Positions 1 through 13,372 of a stretch of DNA of 64,000 nt are shown here, one piece after another (position 1 is the stretch's first letter; each line of letters starts with the position of its first letter). Made by a program: the position numbers and the translations under genes. Source of the stretch: Pantoea coffeiphila (GTDB taxonomy: Bacteria > Pseudomonadota > Gammaproteobacteria > Enterobacterales > Enterobacteriaceae); assembly GCF_016909495.1 (NCBI RefSeq), contig NZ_JAFBFW010000012.1:1-64000 (forward strand), written 5' to 3'. Under the pieces are notes generated by a model. It ran no database searches. It worked only from the letters and a program-made list of their open reading frames with translations, and was not told the DNA's origin.

Positions 1-17
1 CTGCTGCGAGGTGGCGT

Positions 18-45
18 ATATTACGCTTTCCTCCTTCGGAGTCAA
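18..45 (-). promoter_or_regulatory. rRNA operon P2 promoter
   Basis: On the minus strand a -35 TTGACT (40-45), a 16-base spacer and -10 TAATAT (18-23) followed by ACGCCACC lie about 124 bases downstream of P1. This is the arrangement and near-sequence of the E. coli rrn P2 promoter. The rRNA genes themselves are beyond the left edge. Confidence 0.8.
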
Positions 46-129
46 CTTCTTTTTGAGAAGTTTTTTCCGGCGGTTCAGACAACTTCCTGAACCTCCTGAG
101 TGGCTGACTCGTAAGCCGCTGTGCCGTCT

Positions 130-169
130 CAGTGGTTGCGCATTATAGGCAGTTCTCGACGGCTGACAA
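130..169 (-). promoter_or_regulatory. rRNA operon P1 promoter
   Basis: Read on the minus strand there is a -35 TTGTCA (164-169), a 16-base spacer and a perfect -10 TATAAT (142-147), followed by GCGCAACCACTGA, which closely matches the E. coli rrn P1 core and start region. AT-rich DNA just upstream (about 170-190) fits an UP element. It points left, away from hemG, towards an rRNA operon outside the window; in E. coli rrsA likewise follows hemG. Confidence 0.85.
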
Positions 170-227
170 GTCTTTATTGCAAAAAAATTACCGAGCGAGC
201 TTTTTTTCAACGAACCGCGGTTTTTTA

Positions 228-761
228 CTACAGTTTGCCTGGTAATACAGCAAATTCATGGGCAAAACGGGCCACCTGCTGCCAGTCTGTGTACTCCACT
301 TCTTTACTTGAATCCGTTTCGCCGCCAGTCATGCGCATAATCAGCTGAATCATGAAGCGATCGAACAGCCCATAGCGGGGATATCGCAGCGCGCCTGCAA
401 ACACCGCGCAGCAGTCAGGTTCCCATGGCGACTGGATAAGGAACTTACGTGTGTAAGCGTTGGTCTGCGGCGTACGCTTCTCCGCTTTTCGTGCGGTCAG
501 ATTTACGGAGAAAAAACCACTCTGGCGCTGTTGCAAAGAATGAAGGTGTTTTTTCACAAACTTCGCCACCTGCGGATGGAAATGCCCATAGCGAATGGAT
601 GCACCTATCAACACCCGATCGTACTGTGTCCAGTCAATCTCACCAACGTGATGAATATTGAAAACATCACACTCCCTCTCCTTATTCAGTAAGTTTGCTA
701 TATAGGAGGCGATTTCGCGGGTCTGACCATCACGACTGGAAAATAGAACTAGCGCTTTCAT
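228..761 (-). CDS. hemG: Protoporphyrinogen IX dehydrogenase (menaquinone), HemG
   Basis: HemG oxidises protoporphyrinogen IX to protoporphyrin IX, the penultimate step of haem synthesis, passing electrons through FMN to the membrane quinone pool. The 177-residue protein has a flavodoxin fold with the FMN phosphate-binding loop near residues 7-15 ([10 protein letters not shown]) and aligns along its length with E. coli HemG (181 aa), including the family segment [11 protein letters not shown]. It lies 14 bases downstream of trkH on the same strand and just upstream of the rRNA promoters, as in E. coli. Confidence 0.95.
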   Translation of the reverse strand: MKALVLFSSRDGQTREIASYIANLLNKERECDVFNIHHVGEIDWTQYDRVLIGASIRYGHFHPQVAKFVKKHLHSLQQRQSGFFSVNLTARKAEKRTPQTNAYTRKFLIQSPWEPDCCAVFAGALRYPRYGLFDRFMIQLIMRMTGGETDSSKEVEYTDWQQVARFAHEFAVLPGKL

Positions 762-775
762 GATTACACTCTCAC

Positions 776-2227
776 TTACTCACGCCAGAAGGTCGGCGTA
801 AAAAGAACTAACAACGTAAAGACTTCAAGACGCCCAAATAGCATCGTCAAAATCAGTATCCATTTGGCGGTATCATTCATTGAGGTGAAATTATCAGCCA
901 CAACGCCCAGCCCCGGGCCGAGGTTGTTCAACGTTGCAGTTACGGCTGCAAAGGCGGAGAAGTCATCAACCCCGGTTGCGATGATCGCCAACATACTGAG
1001 AATAAACACCAGCGCATAGGCTGAGAAAAACCCCCACACGGCTTCCAGGATACGCTCCGGCAGCGCGCGGTTACCGAGTTTGATGGTATAAACCGCATTA
1101 GGGTGTACCAGCCTTTTCAACTCACGTGAGCCCTGCTTAAACAGCAGCAGAATACGAATAACCTTCAGCCCACCGCCCGTTGAACCCGCACAGCCGCCAA
1201 TAAAGGCAGAACAAAGAAGCAGTACGGGCAGGAATAGCGGCCAGTGGGCGATACTGTCGGTCGTAAATCCGGCGGTTGTCGCCATAGAGACAACCTGGAA
1301 GAACGCCTGATTCAGCGTCTGCATCCCGCTTTTATAAACCCCATGGAACCACAAAACGATCGTACAAATAATGACGAGCGTTAACTGTACGCCAATAAAC
1401 ATACGGAATTCAGGATCGCGCCAGTAGACCCGCAGACTGCGGCCACTTAATAAAGAGAAATGCAGACCGTAGTTACAACCGGAGATCAGCAAAAAGATGG
1501 CGATAATCGTGTTGATGGTTGGGCTGTTAAAGTAGCCAACGCTGGCATCGTGCGTGGAGAATCCGCCAATCGCGATCGTGGCAAAGCTATGGCCTATCGC
1601 ATCAAACAGCGGCATCCCGGCGACCCATAATGAAACGGCACAGGCAACGGTGAGCAATACGTAGATCAGCCACAGCGTTTTGGCCGTCTCCGCAATACGC
1701 GGGCGCATTTTATTATCTTTCAGCGGGCCGGGCATTTCTGCACGATACAGCTGCATCCCACCAACACCAAGGATAGGCAAAATAGCCACGGCAAGAACAA
1801 TGATCCCCATACCGCCGAGCCACTGCAGCATTTGCCGATAAAACAGAATCGCCTTAGGCAGTGAATCCAGCCCAACCAGCGTCGTCGCACCCGTTGTCGT
1901 CAGGCCGGAAAAGGATTCGAAAAATGCATCAGTAATGGACAGATTTGGCTGTTCGGCAAAAATAAAGGGCATTGCCCCTACGCTACCCAGTACGGTCCAG
2001 AACAGTACGACGATCAGGAATCCTTCTCGTGGTTTAAGCTCGCTTTTCTGTTTGCGGTTTGGCCACCACAGCAGGGTGCCGATCATCAGTGCCATAAAGA
2101 ACGTCTGCGTAAATGCACGTCCGGCCCCGTCACGGTAAATTAAAGCCACCAGCCCCGGCACAATCATCGTGCCTGAGAACAAAATGACCAGTACACCCAC
2201 TATGCGGGTAATGGCACGAAAATGCAT
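776..2227 (-). CDS. trkH: Trk system potassium uptake membrane protein TrkH
   Basis: TrkH is the inner-membrane, pore-forming subunit of the Trk K+ uptake system, which assembles with the cytosolic NAD-binding TrkA. The 483 residues equal the E. coli length. Four pore-loop repeats can be recognised, each with a glycine at the selectivity position: around [31 protein letters not shown] and [10 protein letters not shown]. Many hydrophobic helices fill the rest. No trkA or trkG is nearby. The trkH-hemG pair is probably co-transcribed, the gap being only 14 bases. Confidence 0.96.
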   Translation of the reverse strand: MHFRAITRIVGVLVILFSGTMIVPGLVALIYRDGAGRAFTQTFFMALMIGTLLWWPNRKQKSELKPREGFLIVVLFWTVLGSVGAMPFIFAEQPNLSITDAFFESFSGLTTTGATTLVGLDSLPKAILFYRQMLQWLGGMGIIVLAVAILPILGVGGMQLYRAEMPGPLKDNKMRPRIAETAKTLWLIYVLLTVACAVSLWVAGMPLFDAIGHSFATIAIGGFSTHDASVGYFNSPTINTIIAIFLLISGCNYGLHFSLLSGRSLRVYWRDPEFRMFIGVQLTLVIICTIVLWFHGVYKSGMQTLNQAFFQVVSMATTAGFTTDSIAHWPLFLPVLLLCSAFIGGCAGSTGGGLKVIRILLLFKQGSRELKRLVHPNAVYTIKLGNRALPERILEAVWGFFSAYALVFILSMLAIIATGVDDFSAFAAVTATLNNLGPGLGVVADNFTSMNDTAKWILILTMLFGRLEVFTLLVLFTPTFWRE

Positions 2228-2254
2228 TCTGCCGTTCCTTTCCTGACGTAAAAG

Positions 2255-2866
2255 TTATTTGAGCGGGACCAGATGTAGTAAGCCCCGGCTGAAGTCCGAC
2301 AGATTCTTAGAGAAATCTGCAACCTGAGCATGAGGTAACGCCAGAGTAAGCGTAATATTTTGCAGAAACTCGCTATTCAGCAGCAGTCCGTCAAAGCGAG
2401 CAATCATTCGTTCAATATCCCCCAGCTGCGCATAGTCGCAGACCAGCAGGAAATTCAGCATCGGGACTTTTATTTTGCGGGTTAACAGACGCAGCGCCTG
2501 CTGCACCCCACCGCCGTAAGCCTTAACCAGCCCCCCCGTCCCAAGCTGGATACCGCCATAATAGCGCACTACGACGGCAGTAATCTCACCAATATTGTTA
2601 CCCATCAGCTGGGCCAGCATCGGCTTTCCGGCAGTGCCAGAAGGTTCGCCATCATCGGAAAACCCCAGCTTTTGCGAATCATCCGGTGCACCGGCCACCC
2701 ATGCCCAGCAGTGATGCCGGGCCGTTGGATGCTCCTGCTTAATCTGCTGGACGAAAGCCCGAGCCGCTTCAACCCCGTCCGTATGCGCCAGCAGGGTAAT
2801 AAAGCGGCTTTTCTTAATTTCCTCGCTGTAGCTGCAAGACTCAGCAGGAACTTCCCAGGCCTCCAT
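2255..2866 (-). CDS. yigZ: IMPACT family protein YigZ
   Basis: This 203-residue protein matches E. coli YigZ (204 aa), of the UPF0029/IMPACT family. The N-terminal domain carries the family core HHCWAWVAGA and SDDGEPSGTAGKPML near residues 50-85; the C-terminal domain is ferredoxin-like (DUF1949). Eukaryotic IMPACT regulates translation through GCN1, but the bacterial role is unsettled. The start codon overlaps the pepQ stop by one base (TGATG), so the two are probably translationally coupled. Confidence 0.93.
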   Translation of the reverse strand: MEAWEVPAESCSYSEEIKKSRFITLLAHTDGVEAARAFVQQIKQEHPTARHHCWAWVAGAPDDSQKLGFSDDGEPSGTAGKPMLAQLMGNNIGEITAVVVRYYGGIQLGTGGLVKAYGGGVQQALRLLTRKIKVPMLNFLLVCDYAQLGDIERMIARFDGLLLNSEFLQNITLTLALPHAQVADFSKNLSDFSRGLLHLVPLK

Positions 2867-4197
2867 CAGGAAAGATGCAGGTCGCGGGTCATATTTTCCA
2901 CCCGATTCGCATGAATCACGACGTTATCCTCAATACGGATACCGCCATAAGGCTTGAGCGCGTCAATTTTATCCCAGTCGAAATGCTGGCTGAACTTACC
3001 GCTGCGCCAGGGCTCCAGCAACGAGTCGATGAAATAAATCCCGGGTTCGATCGTAAGTACCATACCCGGTTCCAGGATACGCGTGCAGCGCAGGTAAGGA
3101 TACTGCGCAGGTGCCGCCAGGTGAGTACCGCTGTCATCCTGCATAAATCCAGCGACGTCATGCACCTGTAATCCCAGCGGATGGCCCACACCGTGAGGCA
3201 TAAACGGCCCGGTGATATCTTCTTTAACCATTGCCTCGGCGCTGATCCCTTTTACCAGCTGATGTTTAAGCAACAGGCCGGCAAGGCGGAAATGCATCTG
3301 CTGATGATATTCGGTATAGCGCACACCGGCTTTCATCGTGGCAATAAGCGCCAGCTCCTCAGCGTTCATATCTTTAATCAGCTGCGCATACTCGCTGCTT
3401 TCACTCGCCGCATAGGTGCGGGTCAAATCTGCCGCATAGCCCTGATATTCCGCCCCGGCGTCGATCAGGAAACTGCGCCGATGTTCCGGTACCTGATGCT
3501 GCAGTTTAGTGTAGTGCAGCACTGCAGCATGCTCATTGAGTGCAATGATGTTGTCATAGGGAACATCCGTATCACGGTGCCCGGTCGCGCTAAGATAGGC
3601 GATATTAATGTCGAACTCGCTCATACCTGACAGGAAGGCTTCTTTCGCTGCACGATGGCCGCTGACGGCAATCTTCTGCGCCTGGCGCATACAGTAAAGT
3701 TCGTAGCTGGTCTTATAGGATCGATGGTAATGCAGATAATTCAGCACGCCCGCCGGATTAATCGACTCAGTGCTGAATCCCAGCTGCGCAGCGCGCGCGG
3801 CAACCGGGCCAATATACGCGACATTGTTGCGCGCTGAAGGCAGCTGCTGCGCAATATCATCAGCATTTTTCAGGGCAATAATTTCAATCTCATCAGTCCA
3901 GAAACTCTGCGGCAGCGGCTCTACGTTATGCCAGTAGTCCACCGGAGAGTAGAACCACAGTTTCGGCTTGTTGACGCCATCGATCCACAGCCAGCAGTTG
4001 GGGACCTGCGTGACCGGCACCCAGGCTTTGAACTGAGGATTAACCTTAAACGGATAGCTGTGATCGTCGAGGAACACCGTCAGTAGTTCCCCTGAGTGAA
4101 TCAGCATTGCATCAAGATTGTGGCGCGCCAGTACCTGCTGCGCACGCTGCTGCAGCGTTTTCACATGATCCTGATAAAGCGTTACCAGTGATTCCAT
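2866..4197 (-). CDS. pepQ: Xaa-Pro dipeptidase PepQ
   Basis: PepQ is a cytosolic metallopeptidase that splits dipeptides with C-terminal proline. The ATG at 4197 gives 443 residues, exactly the E. coli length, and the protein begins MESLVTLYQ; in-frame codons further upstream have no family similarity. The creatinase/aminopeptidase fold and its metal ligands are visible: [15 protein letters not shown] (two Asp), [13 protein letters not shown] (His), TIEPGIYF (Glu) and GGIRIEDN (Glu). It is divergent from fadB with an intergenic control region, as in E. coli. Confidence 0.96.
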   Translation of the reverse strand: MESLVTLYQDHVKTLQQRAQQVLARHNLDAMLIHSGELLTVFLDDHSYPFKVNPQFKAWVPVTQVPNCWLWIDGVNKPKLWFYSPVDYWHNVEPLPQSFWTDEIEIIALKNADDIAQQLPSARNNVAYIGPVAARAAQLGFSTESINPAGVLNYLHYHRSYKTSYELYCMRQAQKIAVSGHRAAKEAFLSGMSEFDINIAYLSATGHRDTDVPYDNIIALNEHAAVLHYTKLQHQVPEHRRSFLIDAGAEYQGYAADLTRTYAASESSEYAQLIKDMNAEELALIATMKAGVRYTEYHQQMHFRLAGLLLKHQLVKGISAEAMVKEDITGPFMPHGVGHPLGLQVHDVAGFMQDDSGTHLAAPAQYPYLRCTRILEPGMVLTIEPGIYFIDSLLEPWRSGKFSQHFDWDKIDALKPYGGIRIEDNVVIHANRVENMTRDLHLS

Positions 4198-4279
4198 TGC
4201 CCTGTCTCCGTGATGATCAAATTGTCCGCATCTTACCACAGCCTGTCTGGCCGTGCCGTTTTGCCTCAGCTGTGATCTT

Positions 4280-4311
4280 GTTTGCAAATTAGCAAACTCT
4301 CATTTGCAAAT
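4280..4311. repeat. TTTGC inverted repeats between pepQ and fadB
   Basis: An 18-bp inverted repeat, GTTTGC-N6-GCAAAC (4280-4297), is followed by a separate palindrome ATTTGCAAAT (4302-4311). They lie 29 bases upstream of the FadR site. The spacing resembles a regulator operator, but I know of no assigned regulator. A CRP-like half site (TGTGATCTTGTTTGCA, 4271-4286) overlaps it. Confidence 0.4.
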
Positions 4312-4339
4312 AATTAACATAGATTCCACACTCACGATC

Positions 4340-4356
4340 ATCTGGTATGACCAGAT
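4340..4356. promoter_or_regulatory. FadR operator of fadBA
   Basis: The 17-bp sequence ATCTGGTATGACCAGAT is a near-perfect dyad and differs by one base from the FadR site I recall for E. coli fadBA (ATCTGGTACGACCAGAT). It sits 27 bases upstream of the fadB ATG, where FadR repression relieved by long-chain acyl-CoA is expected. Confidence 0.88.
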
Positions 4357-4383
4357 CCTTTTACCGCAGCTCAGGAGACAGAC

Positions 4384-7744
<3,361 letters not shown>

Positions 7745-7776
7745 TACGTTAGTCTGGAAGTTTTACTGTTCAATTT

Positions 7777-7801
7777 CCCGCCTGTCAGGGGCGGGTTTTT
7801 T
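7777..7801 (+). terminator. Terminator of fadBA
   Basis: A six-pair stem, CCCGCC (7777-7782) with GGCGGG (7790-7795), and a seven-base loop are followed by six T. It lies 33 bases after the fadA stop on the same strand. Confidence 0.85.
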
Positions 7802-7841
7802 ACGCTAAGGATGAACAGGGCAGGTTCACTGCCCTCTTGCA

Positions 7842-8543
7842 TCAGAAGAAAGCAAACGCATCGCCAAACATGCGCGCTTCCTGAGCGCCACGCTCGGCAC
7901 AGAAACGTTCACGGGCAATCTTCGCCATCTCAAAGCGGCCAGCAATATAGATATCGTGATCGGCCAGGCTGCCGTAGTCCTGCATCACGGCGGTCAGTAC
8001 GGTACCCGTACGTCCGGTAAAGCCCTCTTCCGTCTGCTCAACAACCGGTACAACTTTCAGGTTCGGATGCTTAATCGCCAGCGCGTTCAGCTCATCGAGA
8101 TCGTACAGATGTTTCAGCTCACGTCCGCCCCAGTAAATGGCGATATGACGATCGGGCTGCTGCGATAGCGCCGTCAGAAGAATAGAGCGCGCGTAGGAGA
8201 AACCAGTACCACCGGCAATCAGCACCAGCGGACGATCGCCCTCTTCACGCAGCCACGCCTCACCGTGCGGAATATCAACGGTAATCTGGCGCTGCTGCTG
8301 GATACGTTCCATCACCGCCATCGCATAGAGGTTCAGCTCGGATGCGCCGATATGCAGCTCAATGATGTCTTTTTCCATCGGCGTAGAAGCCAGAGAGAAC
8401 GGGCGCTTATCACGCTCGTCCATCACCACCATCAAATATTGCCCTGCGCGGAAACTGAAATCAGCTTCCGGGATCATACGGACGCGGTACACGGTATCGG
8501 TAATCGCCTCTACCGAGGTCACTTTACAGCTTAAGGTTGTCAT
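7842..8543 (-). CDS. fre: NAD(P)H-flavin reductase Fre
   Basis: Fre reduces free FMN, FAD or riboflavin with NAD(P)H and supplies reduced flavin; next to ubiD this fits supply of FMNH2 for the prenylated-FMN cofactor. The ATG at 8543 gives 233 residues, equal to E. coli, beginning [10 protein letters not shown]. The ferredoxin-reductase-like fold shows the flavin-binding RPFSLAST and the nucleotide-binding [11 protein letters not shown], and ends FGDAFAFF. It lies 45 bases downstream of ubiD, so it is probably co-transcribed with it. Confidence 0.95.
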   Translation of the reverse strand: MTTLSCKVTSVEAITDTVYRVRMIPEADFSFRAGQYLMVVMDERDKRPFSLASTPMEKDIIELHIGASELNLYAMAVMERIQQQRQITVDIPHGEAWLREEGDRPLVLIAGGTGFSYARSILLTALSQQPDRHIAIYWGGRELKHLYDLDELNALAIKHPNLKVVPVVEQTEEGFTGRTGTVLTAVMQDYGSLADHDIYIAGRFEMAKIARERFCAERGAQEARMFGDAFAFF

Positions 8544-8588
8544 GCGGTCCCTCTGTCGGGTCGTCATTATCATTTGACCACCGGTGCA

Positions 8589-10073
8589 TCAGCGCGCCGG
8601 TGTATCACTCAAGATGCCTAACTCATCCCAAATTGCATCAATGCGGGCGGTAACGGCAGGATCTTTGCGGATCGGCGTTCCCCATTCACGCTGCGTTTCA
8701 CCAGGCCATTTATTCGTGGCATCAAGGCCCATTTTGGACCCCAGCCCGGAAACCGGTGATGCGAAATCAAGGTAATCGATCGGCGTGTTTTCTACCAGTA
8801 CGGTATCACGGGCGGGATCCATACGTGTAGTGATCGCCCAAATAACATCGTTCCAGTCGCGTGCGTTCACATCGTCATCGCATACGATAACAAATTTGGT
8901 GTACATGAACTGTCGCAGGAATGACCATACGCCCATCATCACGCGTTTTGCGTGCCCGGCGTACTGTTTTTTGATGGTTACCACGGCCAGGCGGTACGAG
9001 CAGCCTTCCGGCGGCAAATAGAAGTCGACAATTTCCGGGAACTGCTTTTGCAGAATCGGTACAAAGACTTCATTCAACGCCACACCCAGCACAGCAGGCT
9101 CATCTGGCGGCCGTCCGGTATAGGTTGAATGATAAATTGCATCCTGCCGCTGGGTGATATGGGTAATGGTAAAGACCGGGAAGCTATCCACTTCATTATA
9201 GTAACCGGTGTGATCGCCGTATGGCCCTTCTGGCGCCATTTCTCCCGGTTCAATATACCCTTCCAGCACGATTTCAGCACTGGCAGGTACTTCTAAATCG
9301 TTAGAAATACATTTCACAACTTCGGTTTTCGTTCCACGCAGCAGGCCGGCAAAAGCATATTCGGACAGCGTATCCGGTACCGGCGTAACGGCTCCAAGAA
9401 TGGTCGCCGGATCGGCACCCAGCGCAACGGAGACCGGGAAGCGTTCACCGGGATGCTGCTGGCACCATTCCTGAAAATCAAGCGCACCGCCGCGATGGGA
9501 AAGCCAGCGCATAATCAGCTTGTTCTTACCGATAACCTGCTGGCGATAGATGCCGAGGTTCTGGCGCTCTTTTAGCGGGCCTCGCGTCACGGTCAGCCCC
9601 CAGGTTACCAGCGGTGCTGCATCATCCGGCCAGCATTTCATCACCGGAATCCGACTTAAATCAACTTCGTCGCCCTGCCAGATCTGCTGCTGGCATGGGG
9701 CATTACGCAGCCGTTTGGTCGGCATGTTCAGCACCTGCTTCCACTGCGGCATTTTATCGAAGAAATCACGAAAACCACGCGGCGGCTCGGGTTCCTTCAG
9801 GAAAGCCAGCAGGCGACCAACATCGCGCAGTGCTTTCACATCTTCCTGCCCCATCCCCATCGCAACGCGATCCGGCGTGCCAAACAGGTTGCACAGTACT
9901 GGCATACTGTAGCCTTTCGGGTTTTCGAACAGCAATGCCGGACCGCCGGCGCGCAGCGTGCGATCGGCAATTTCGGTCATTTCCAGATCGGGGTCGATCT
10001 CATGTTTGATGCGTTTTAATTCCCCACGCTGTTCAAGCAGAGAAAGGAAGTCGCGTAAGTCGTGGTATTTCAT
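8589..10073 (-). CDS. ubiD: 4-hydroxy-3-polyprenylbenzoate decarboxylase UbiD
   Basis: UbiD removes the carboxyl group from 3-octaprenyl-4-hydroxybenzoate in ubiquinone synthesis, using prenylated FMN made by UbiX (not in this window). The 494-residue protein (E. coli 497) is alignable throughout, with the Arg/Glu-rich cofactor and metal-binding region around [20 protein letters not shown] and the N-terminal [13 protein letters not shown] 170-base gap separates it from divergent rfaH. Confidence 0.95.
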   Translation of the reverse strand: MKYHDLRDFLSLLEQRGELKRIKHEIDPDLEMTEIADRTLRAGGPALLFENPKGYSMPVLCNLFGTPDRVAMGMGQEDVKALRDVGRLLAFLKEPEPPRGFRDFFDKMPQWKQVLNMPTKRLRNAPCQQQIWQGDEVDLSRIPVMKCWPDDAAPLVTWGLTVTRGPLKERQNLGIYRQQVIGKNKLIMRWLSHRGGALDFQEWCQQHPGERFPVSVALGADPATILGAVTPVPDTLSEYAFAGLLRGTKTEVVKCISNDLEVPASAEIVLEGYIEPGEMAPEGPYGDHTGYYNEVDSFPVFTITHITQRQDAIYHSTYTGRPPDEPAVLGVALNEVFVPILQKQFPEIVDFYLPPEGCSYRLAVVTIKKQYAGHAKRVMMGVWSFLRQFMYTKFVIVCDDDVNARDWNDVIWAITTRMDPARDTVLVENTPIDYLDFASPVSGLGSKMGLDATNKWPGETQREWGTPIRKDPAVTARIDAIWDELGILSDTPAR

Positions 10074-10243
10074 GACTTTCCATCAATATGGTCAGTGAGT
10101 CGGCCATTATAGTGCCGATTCGCCGCTGAGGGTTAGTTTTGTTGGCAACTTTACGCCCGCAGCGCTCCCCTTACGCCAATCTCGCTATATCTCTGAAGAT
10201 GACTTTGCTATTCTTATCGGTCGGATAATTTAAAAGTGACGTT

Positions 10244-10732
10244 ATGGAATCCTGGTACTTACTTTACTGCAAACGAGGTCAGTTACTGCGCGCGAAAGAG
10301 CACCTTGAGCGCCAGGACGTGCATTGCTTCAGCCCAATGATTGCGCTGGAAAAAATCGTGCGCGGCAAACGAACTCAGGTCGATGAACCCCTGTTCCCCA
10401 ACTATATGTTTATTGAATTCAATCCCGAGGCGATTCACACCACCACCATTAGCGCTACCCGTGGCGTCAGCCATTTTGTTCGTTTTGGGAATCAGCCCGC
10501 AATTGTGCCACTCAAAGTGATCAATGCGCTGCAAAATGAGCCTGTTCTGAGCGGCTTTGATGAGGGTCTTGCTCAGCCGGGTGATACGGTGATTATTACC
10601 GAAGGGTCATTCGAAGGGCTGCAGGCTATCTATACCGAGCCCGATGGTGAAACACGCTCGATTCTGCTGCTGAATTTGCTCAACAAGCAGGTGATCCGCA
10701 GCATAGGCAACTGTCAGTTCGAGAAACTGTAG
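10244..10732 (+). CDS. rfaH: Transcription antitermination protein RfaH
   Basis: RfaH is a NusG paralogue that joins RNA polymerase at ops sequences in long envelope operons (LPS core, O antigen, capsule), suppresses pausing and Rho termination, and recruits ribosomes. The 162 residues equal E. coli RfaH. The N-terminal NGN domain (1-100; [18 protein letters not shown]) is followed by a linker and the C-terminal fold-switching KOW domain (about 113-162). It is a single gene, convergent with tatD. Confidence 0.95.
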   Translation: MESWYLLYCKRGQLLRAKEHLERQDVHCFSPMIALEKIVRGKRTQVDEPLFPNYMFIEFNPEAIHTTTISATRGVSHFVRFGNQPAIVPLKVINALQNEPVLSGFDEGLAQPGDTVIITEGSFEGLQAIYTEPDGETRSILLLNLLNKQVIRSIGNCQFEKL

Positions 10733-10753
10733 CGATTCCCCAAACGTTAAGCG

Positions 10754-10775
10754 CCGATCGACATCCGACGATCGG
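10754..10775. terminator. Inverted repeat between rfaH and tatD, possible terminator
   Basis: CCGATCG (10754-10760) pairs with CGATCGG (10769-10775) across an eight-base loop, between the convergent rfaH and tatD genes. There is no T tract, so intrinsic termination is uncertain. Confidence 0.4.
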
Positions 10776-10799
10776 TGCCTCCCGCTTAATATCGCTTAT

Positions 10800-11579
10800 T
10801 TACAGCTGAAAAATCCGACGCGCATTTTCCGCCGTCTTCTCTGCCAGCTGATGAGCATCGTCGCCGCGCAGCAACGCAACCTGCTCGACGATATGCGGCA
10901 GGAAACAGGGTTCATTACGACGCGAGGCAGGACGCGGGCGCATATCTCTTGGCAACAGCCAGGGCGCATCGGTTTCAAGCAGCAATCGATCCGCAGGGAT
11001 CAGCGGCATCAGCTCACGCAGCTCCAGCCCTCTTCGCTCGTCGCAAACCCATCCCGTAATGCCAATCGATAATCCCAGCGCAAGACAATCCTCTAACTCC
11101 TGACGATTACCGGTAAAGCAGTGCAGTACTGCCGCAGGCAGTCTGGGCAACCAGGGCTGAAGAATAGAGATAAAACGGCTGTGGGCTTCCCGGCAGTGTA
11201 GAAAAACGGGTAATGACAGCTCGGCGGCCAGCTCCAGCTGGGCATTGAAGGCATAGGCCTGCTGTTCCGGCTCGGAAAAATTACGATTAAAATCCAGACC
11301 GCATTCGCCAATGGCAACAACCTGCGGCATTTCAGCCAGCCTGCGCAGGGTCGTCTCCGTTTCCCCTGACCATTCACTGGCATGATGGGGATGTACACCC
11401 GCGGTGGACCAACAGTAGTCAGGATGTTGCAGCGCAAGGCTTTGCGCCTGCTGGCTCTCCAGCGCATTGGTGCCGGTGATCAAAATGCCGTTAACGCCGG
11501 CGTCACGCGCGCGCTTCACCACCTGCTTACGGTCTTTAGCGAACTGGGTGCTGGTCAGGTTTACACCAATATCAAACAT
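10800..11579 (-). CDS. tatD: TatD-family metal-dependent DNase
   Basis: TatD is a cytosolic TIM-barrel metallonuclease with 3'-5' exonuclease activity; it is encoded with the Tat translocase but is not needed for export. The ATG at 11579 gives 259 residues (E. coli 260), starting [10 protein letters not shown]; an upstream in-frame ATG adds four non-conserved residues. Metal-binding motifs are seen: [31 protein letters not shown] and LLETDAPWL. It is 80 bases downstream of tatC. Confidence 0.95.
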   Translation of the reverse strand: MFDIGVNLTSTQFAKDRKQVVKRARDAGVNGILITGTNALESQQAQSLALQHPDYCWSTAGVHPHHASEWSGETETTLRRLAEMPQVVAIGECGLDFNRNFSEPEQQAYAFNAQLELAAELSLPVFLHCREAHSRFISILQPWLPRLPAAVLHCFTGNRQELEDCLALGLSIGITGWVCDERRGLELRELMPLIPADRLLLETDAPWLLPRDMRPRPASRRNEPCFLPHIVEQVALLRGDDAHQLAEKTAENARRIFQL

Positions 11580-11659
11580 AGTCTCTTCCAAACAGTAACC
11601 GCCCTGACGGGCGGTTAGAAAATAGTGTTTGTCCTGCCTGAGCAGCCGGTAGCAGAAGC

Positions 11660-12421
11660 CTACTGCGATTCAGTATCCTGCTCTTCCTCTTCGTCGCCAC
11701 GCTTTTGCCCAACGTAGAAACGAGAAACCAGCACGCCAACTTCGAACAGGCAGTACATCGGAACGGCTAACAGCGTCTGGGAGAAAATATCCGGCGGTGT
11801 CAGTAACATTCCCACCACAAACGCGCCTACCAGTACATAAGGGCGTTTGGCCTTCAAATCTTCCGGGGTGGTCACCCCTGTCCAGCAGAGCAGAATGATG
11901 GCAATCGGCACTTCAAACGACACGCCAAACGCCATAAACAGCGTCATGACAAAGTCGAGATAGTTATTGATATCCGTCGCAATCTGTACGCCCTGCGGCG
12001 CGGTTTTTGCGAAGAAGCCAAACGCCAACGGGAAGACGATAAAATAGGCGAAAGCCATTCCAAGGTAGAATAGGAATGAACTGGAAAACAGCAGCGGCAT
12101 GACCAGCCGACGTTCGTGACGGTAAAGGGCTGGGGCAACAAACGCCCAGATCTGATAAAGAATAACCGGCACGGCGAGGAAAATAGACACGATTACGGTC
12201 AGCTTAATTGGCGTCAGAAATGGCGAAGCCACATCCGTCGCAATCATGCTGGCACCTGAAGGCATCTTCTCGATCAGCGGCGCAGCAACCATCTGATAAA
12301 TGTCATTAGAGAAATAGATCAGACAGAGGAAAATCACCAGAACGGCGATAATGCAGTTTAACAGACGCTTACGTAATTCAATCAGATGACTGATAAGGGG
12401 CTGGGTATCTTCAACGGCCAT
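11660..12421 (-). CDS. tatC: Sec-independent translocase TatC
   Basis: TatC is the six-helix inner-membrane core of the twin-arginine translocase and, with TatB, binds twin-arginine signal peptides of folded cargo. The 253-residue protein (E. coli 258) begins with the conserved cytosolic helix [15 protein letters not shown] and has six hydrophobic stretches. The conserved first periplasmic loop and the PxDxxSQ motif of the family ([16 protein letters not shown]) are present. The tail is acidic (EEEEQD). It starts two bases after tatB. Confidence 0.96.
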   Translation of the reverse strand: MAVEDTQPLISHLIELRKRLLNCIIAVLVIFLCLIYFSNDIYQMVAAPLIEKMPSGASMIATDVASPFLTPIKLTVIVSIFLAVPVILYQIWAFVAPALYRHERRLVMPLLFSSSFLFYLGMAFAYFIVFPLAFGFFAKTAPQGVQIATDINNYLDFVMTLFMAFGVSFEVPIAIILLCWTGVTTPEDLKAKRPYVLVGAFVVGMLLTPPDIFSQTLLAVPMYCLFEVGVLVSRFYVGQKRGDEEEEQDTESQ

Positions 12422-12423
12422 AT

Positions 12424-12996
12424 TTATCGTTCATCGCTCGGTTGTGTGGATTTTGCGGCTACAGGAGCAGCCGTGGGAGCCACTGGTTTCTGCAGGGAAA
12501 CCACGCTCTCCGTCTCTGGGATCTTTGACGCTTTTGGTTCAGCGGCAGCGGCCACGGACGGTTCAGCCGCTTCCGGTGCCTGAGCAGGTGCAGACGCCTG
12601 ATGATCGGCTTGCGAGGGTGTCGCACCGTCATGAGGAGTCTCATTTTTCACCAGCGGATTGTGAATGGTGTGCGCTTCTTCATCCGCAGCCTTCTCATTG
12701 TCGCCCAGGTAGGAACGCTTGAACGACTCTGCCGTCTGCTTCAGTTCCTCTACAGAGGCCTTCAGCTCGGGGGACAGGCTGTCCATACTGGCCTTTTCGA
12801 TTTTCTTCAGGCCGTCCTGCAATTCCTGCAGTTTCAACTCCTGCGCCAGTTCATTCTGCACGCTGGTCGCCAGCGAACGTAATGCCCGAATCCAGCCAAC
12901 AACGGTTTTGACCGCTACGGGTAAACGTTGCGGTCCGAGTACTACCAGACCAATAATGAAAACCAGTACCAGTTCACTAAAGCCTATGTCGAACAC
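12424..12996 (-). CDS. tatB: Sec-independent translocase TatB
   Basis: TatB forms the substrate receptor with TatC. It has one N-terminal membrane helix (about 3-21, [20 protein letters not shown]), the hinge GPQRLPVA, an amphipathic helix to about residue 90, and then a long flexible tail rich in Pro, Ala and Gln. At 190 residues it is longer than the 171 of E. coli; the extra length is all in the low-complexity tail. It lies three bases after tatA in the tatABC operon. Confidence 0.94.
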   Translation of the reverse strand: MFDIGFSELVLVFIIGLVVLGPQRLPVAVKTVVGWIRALRSLATSVQNELAQELKLQELQDGLKKIEKASMDSLSPELKASVEELKQTAESFKRSYLGDNEKAADEEAHTIHNPLVKNETPHDGATPSQADHQASAPAQAPEAAEPSVAAAAEPKASKIPETESVVSLQKPVAPTAAPVAAKSTQPSDER

Positions 12997-12999
12997 GGT

Positions 13000-13251
13000 T
13001 TATACCTTGTCGTTTTTGACGTCTTCTTTCTTCACTTCGCTATGCTGCTGCTGATTGGCCAGTTTGGCACTAAAGTCAGCATCTTCAGTATGCGTCGTGG
13101 ATTTTGCTTTATCGTCTTCATCGCTCATAGCCTTTTTAAAGCCCTTGATGGACGAACCGAGATCGGAGCCCAGCGAACGCAGTTTTTTCGTGCCGAACAG
13201 CAGGACCACCAGCACAGCGATGATCAGTAAGTGTGGAAGAGTAATGCCCAT
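13000..13251 (-). CDS. tatA: Sec-independent translocase TatA
   Basis: TatA multimerises to make the Tat translocation passage. The 83-residue protein has the N-terminal membrane helix [13 protein letters not shown], the FGTKKLR hinge with its conserved Phe-Gly, the amphipathic helix [15 protein letters not shown] and a charged tail ending [10 protein letters not shown]. It resembles E. coli TatA (89 aa) and is the first gene of tatABC, 121 bases downstream of ubiB. Confidence 0.95.
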   Translation of the reverse strand: MGITLPHLLIIAVLVVLLFGTKKLRSLGSDLGSSIKGFKKAMSDEDDKAKSTTHTEDADFSAKLANQQQHSEVKKEDVKNDKV

Positions 13252-13372
13252 GGTTACCTCTAGATATCAATAGTTGAAGCCGGTTAAGCAGTATATAACA
13301 GCTTATCTGCCGCTGACGATGCGCAAACTGACGCAGCAGCGCAATAAACTGCCTATTTACCATTCATGACAA

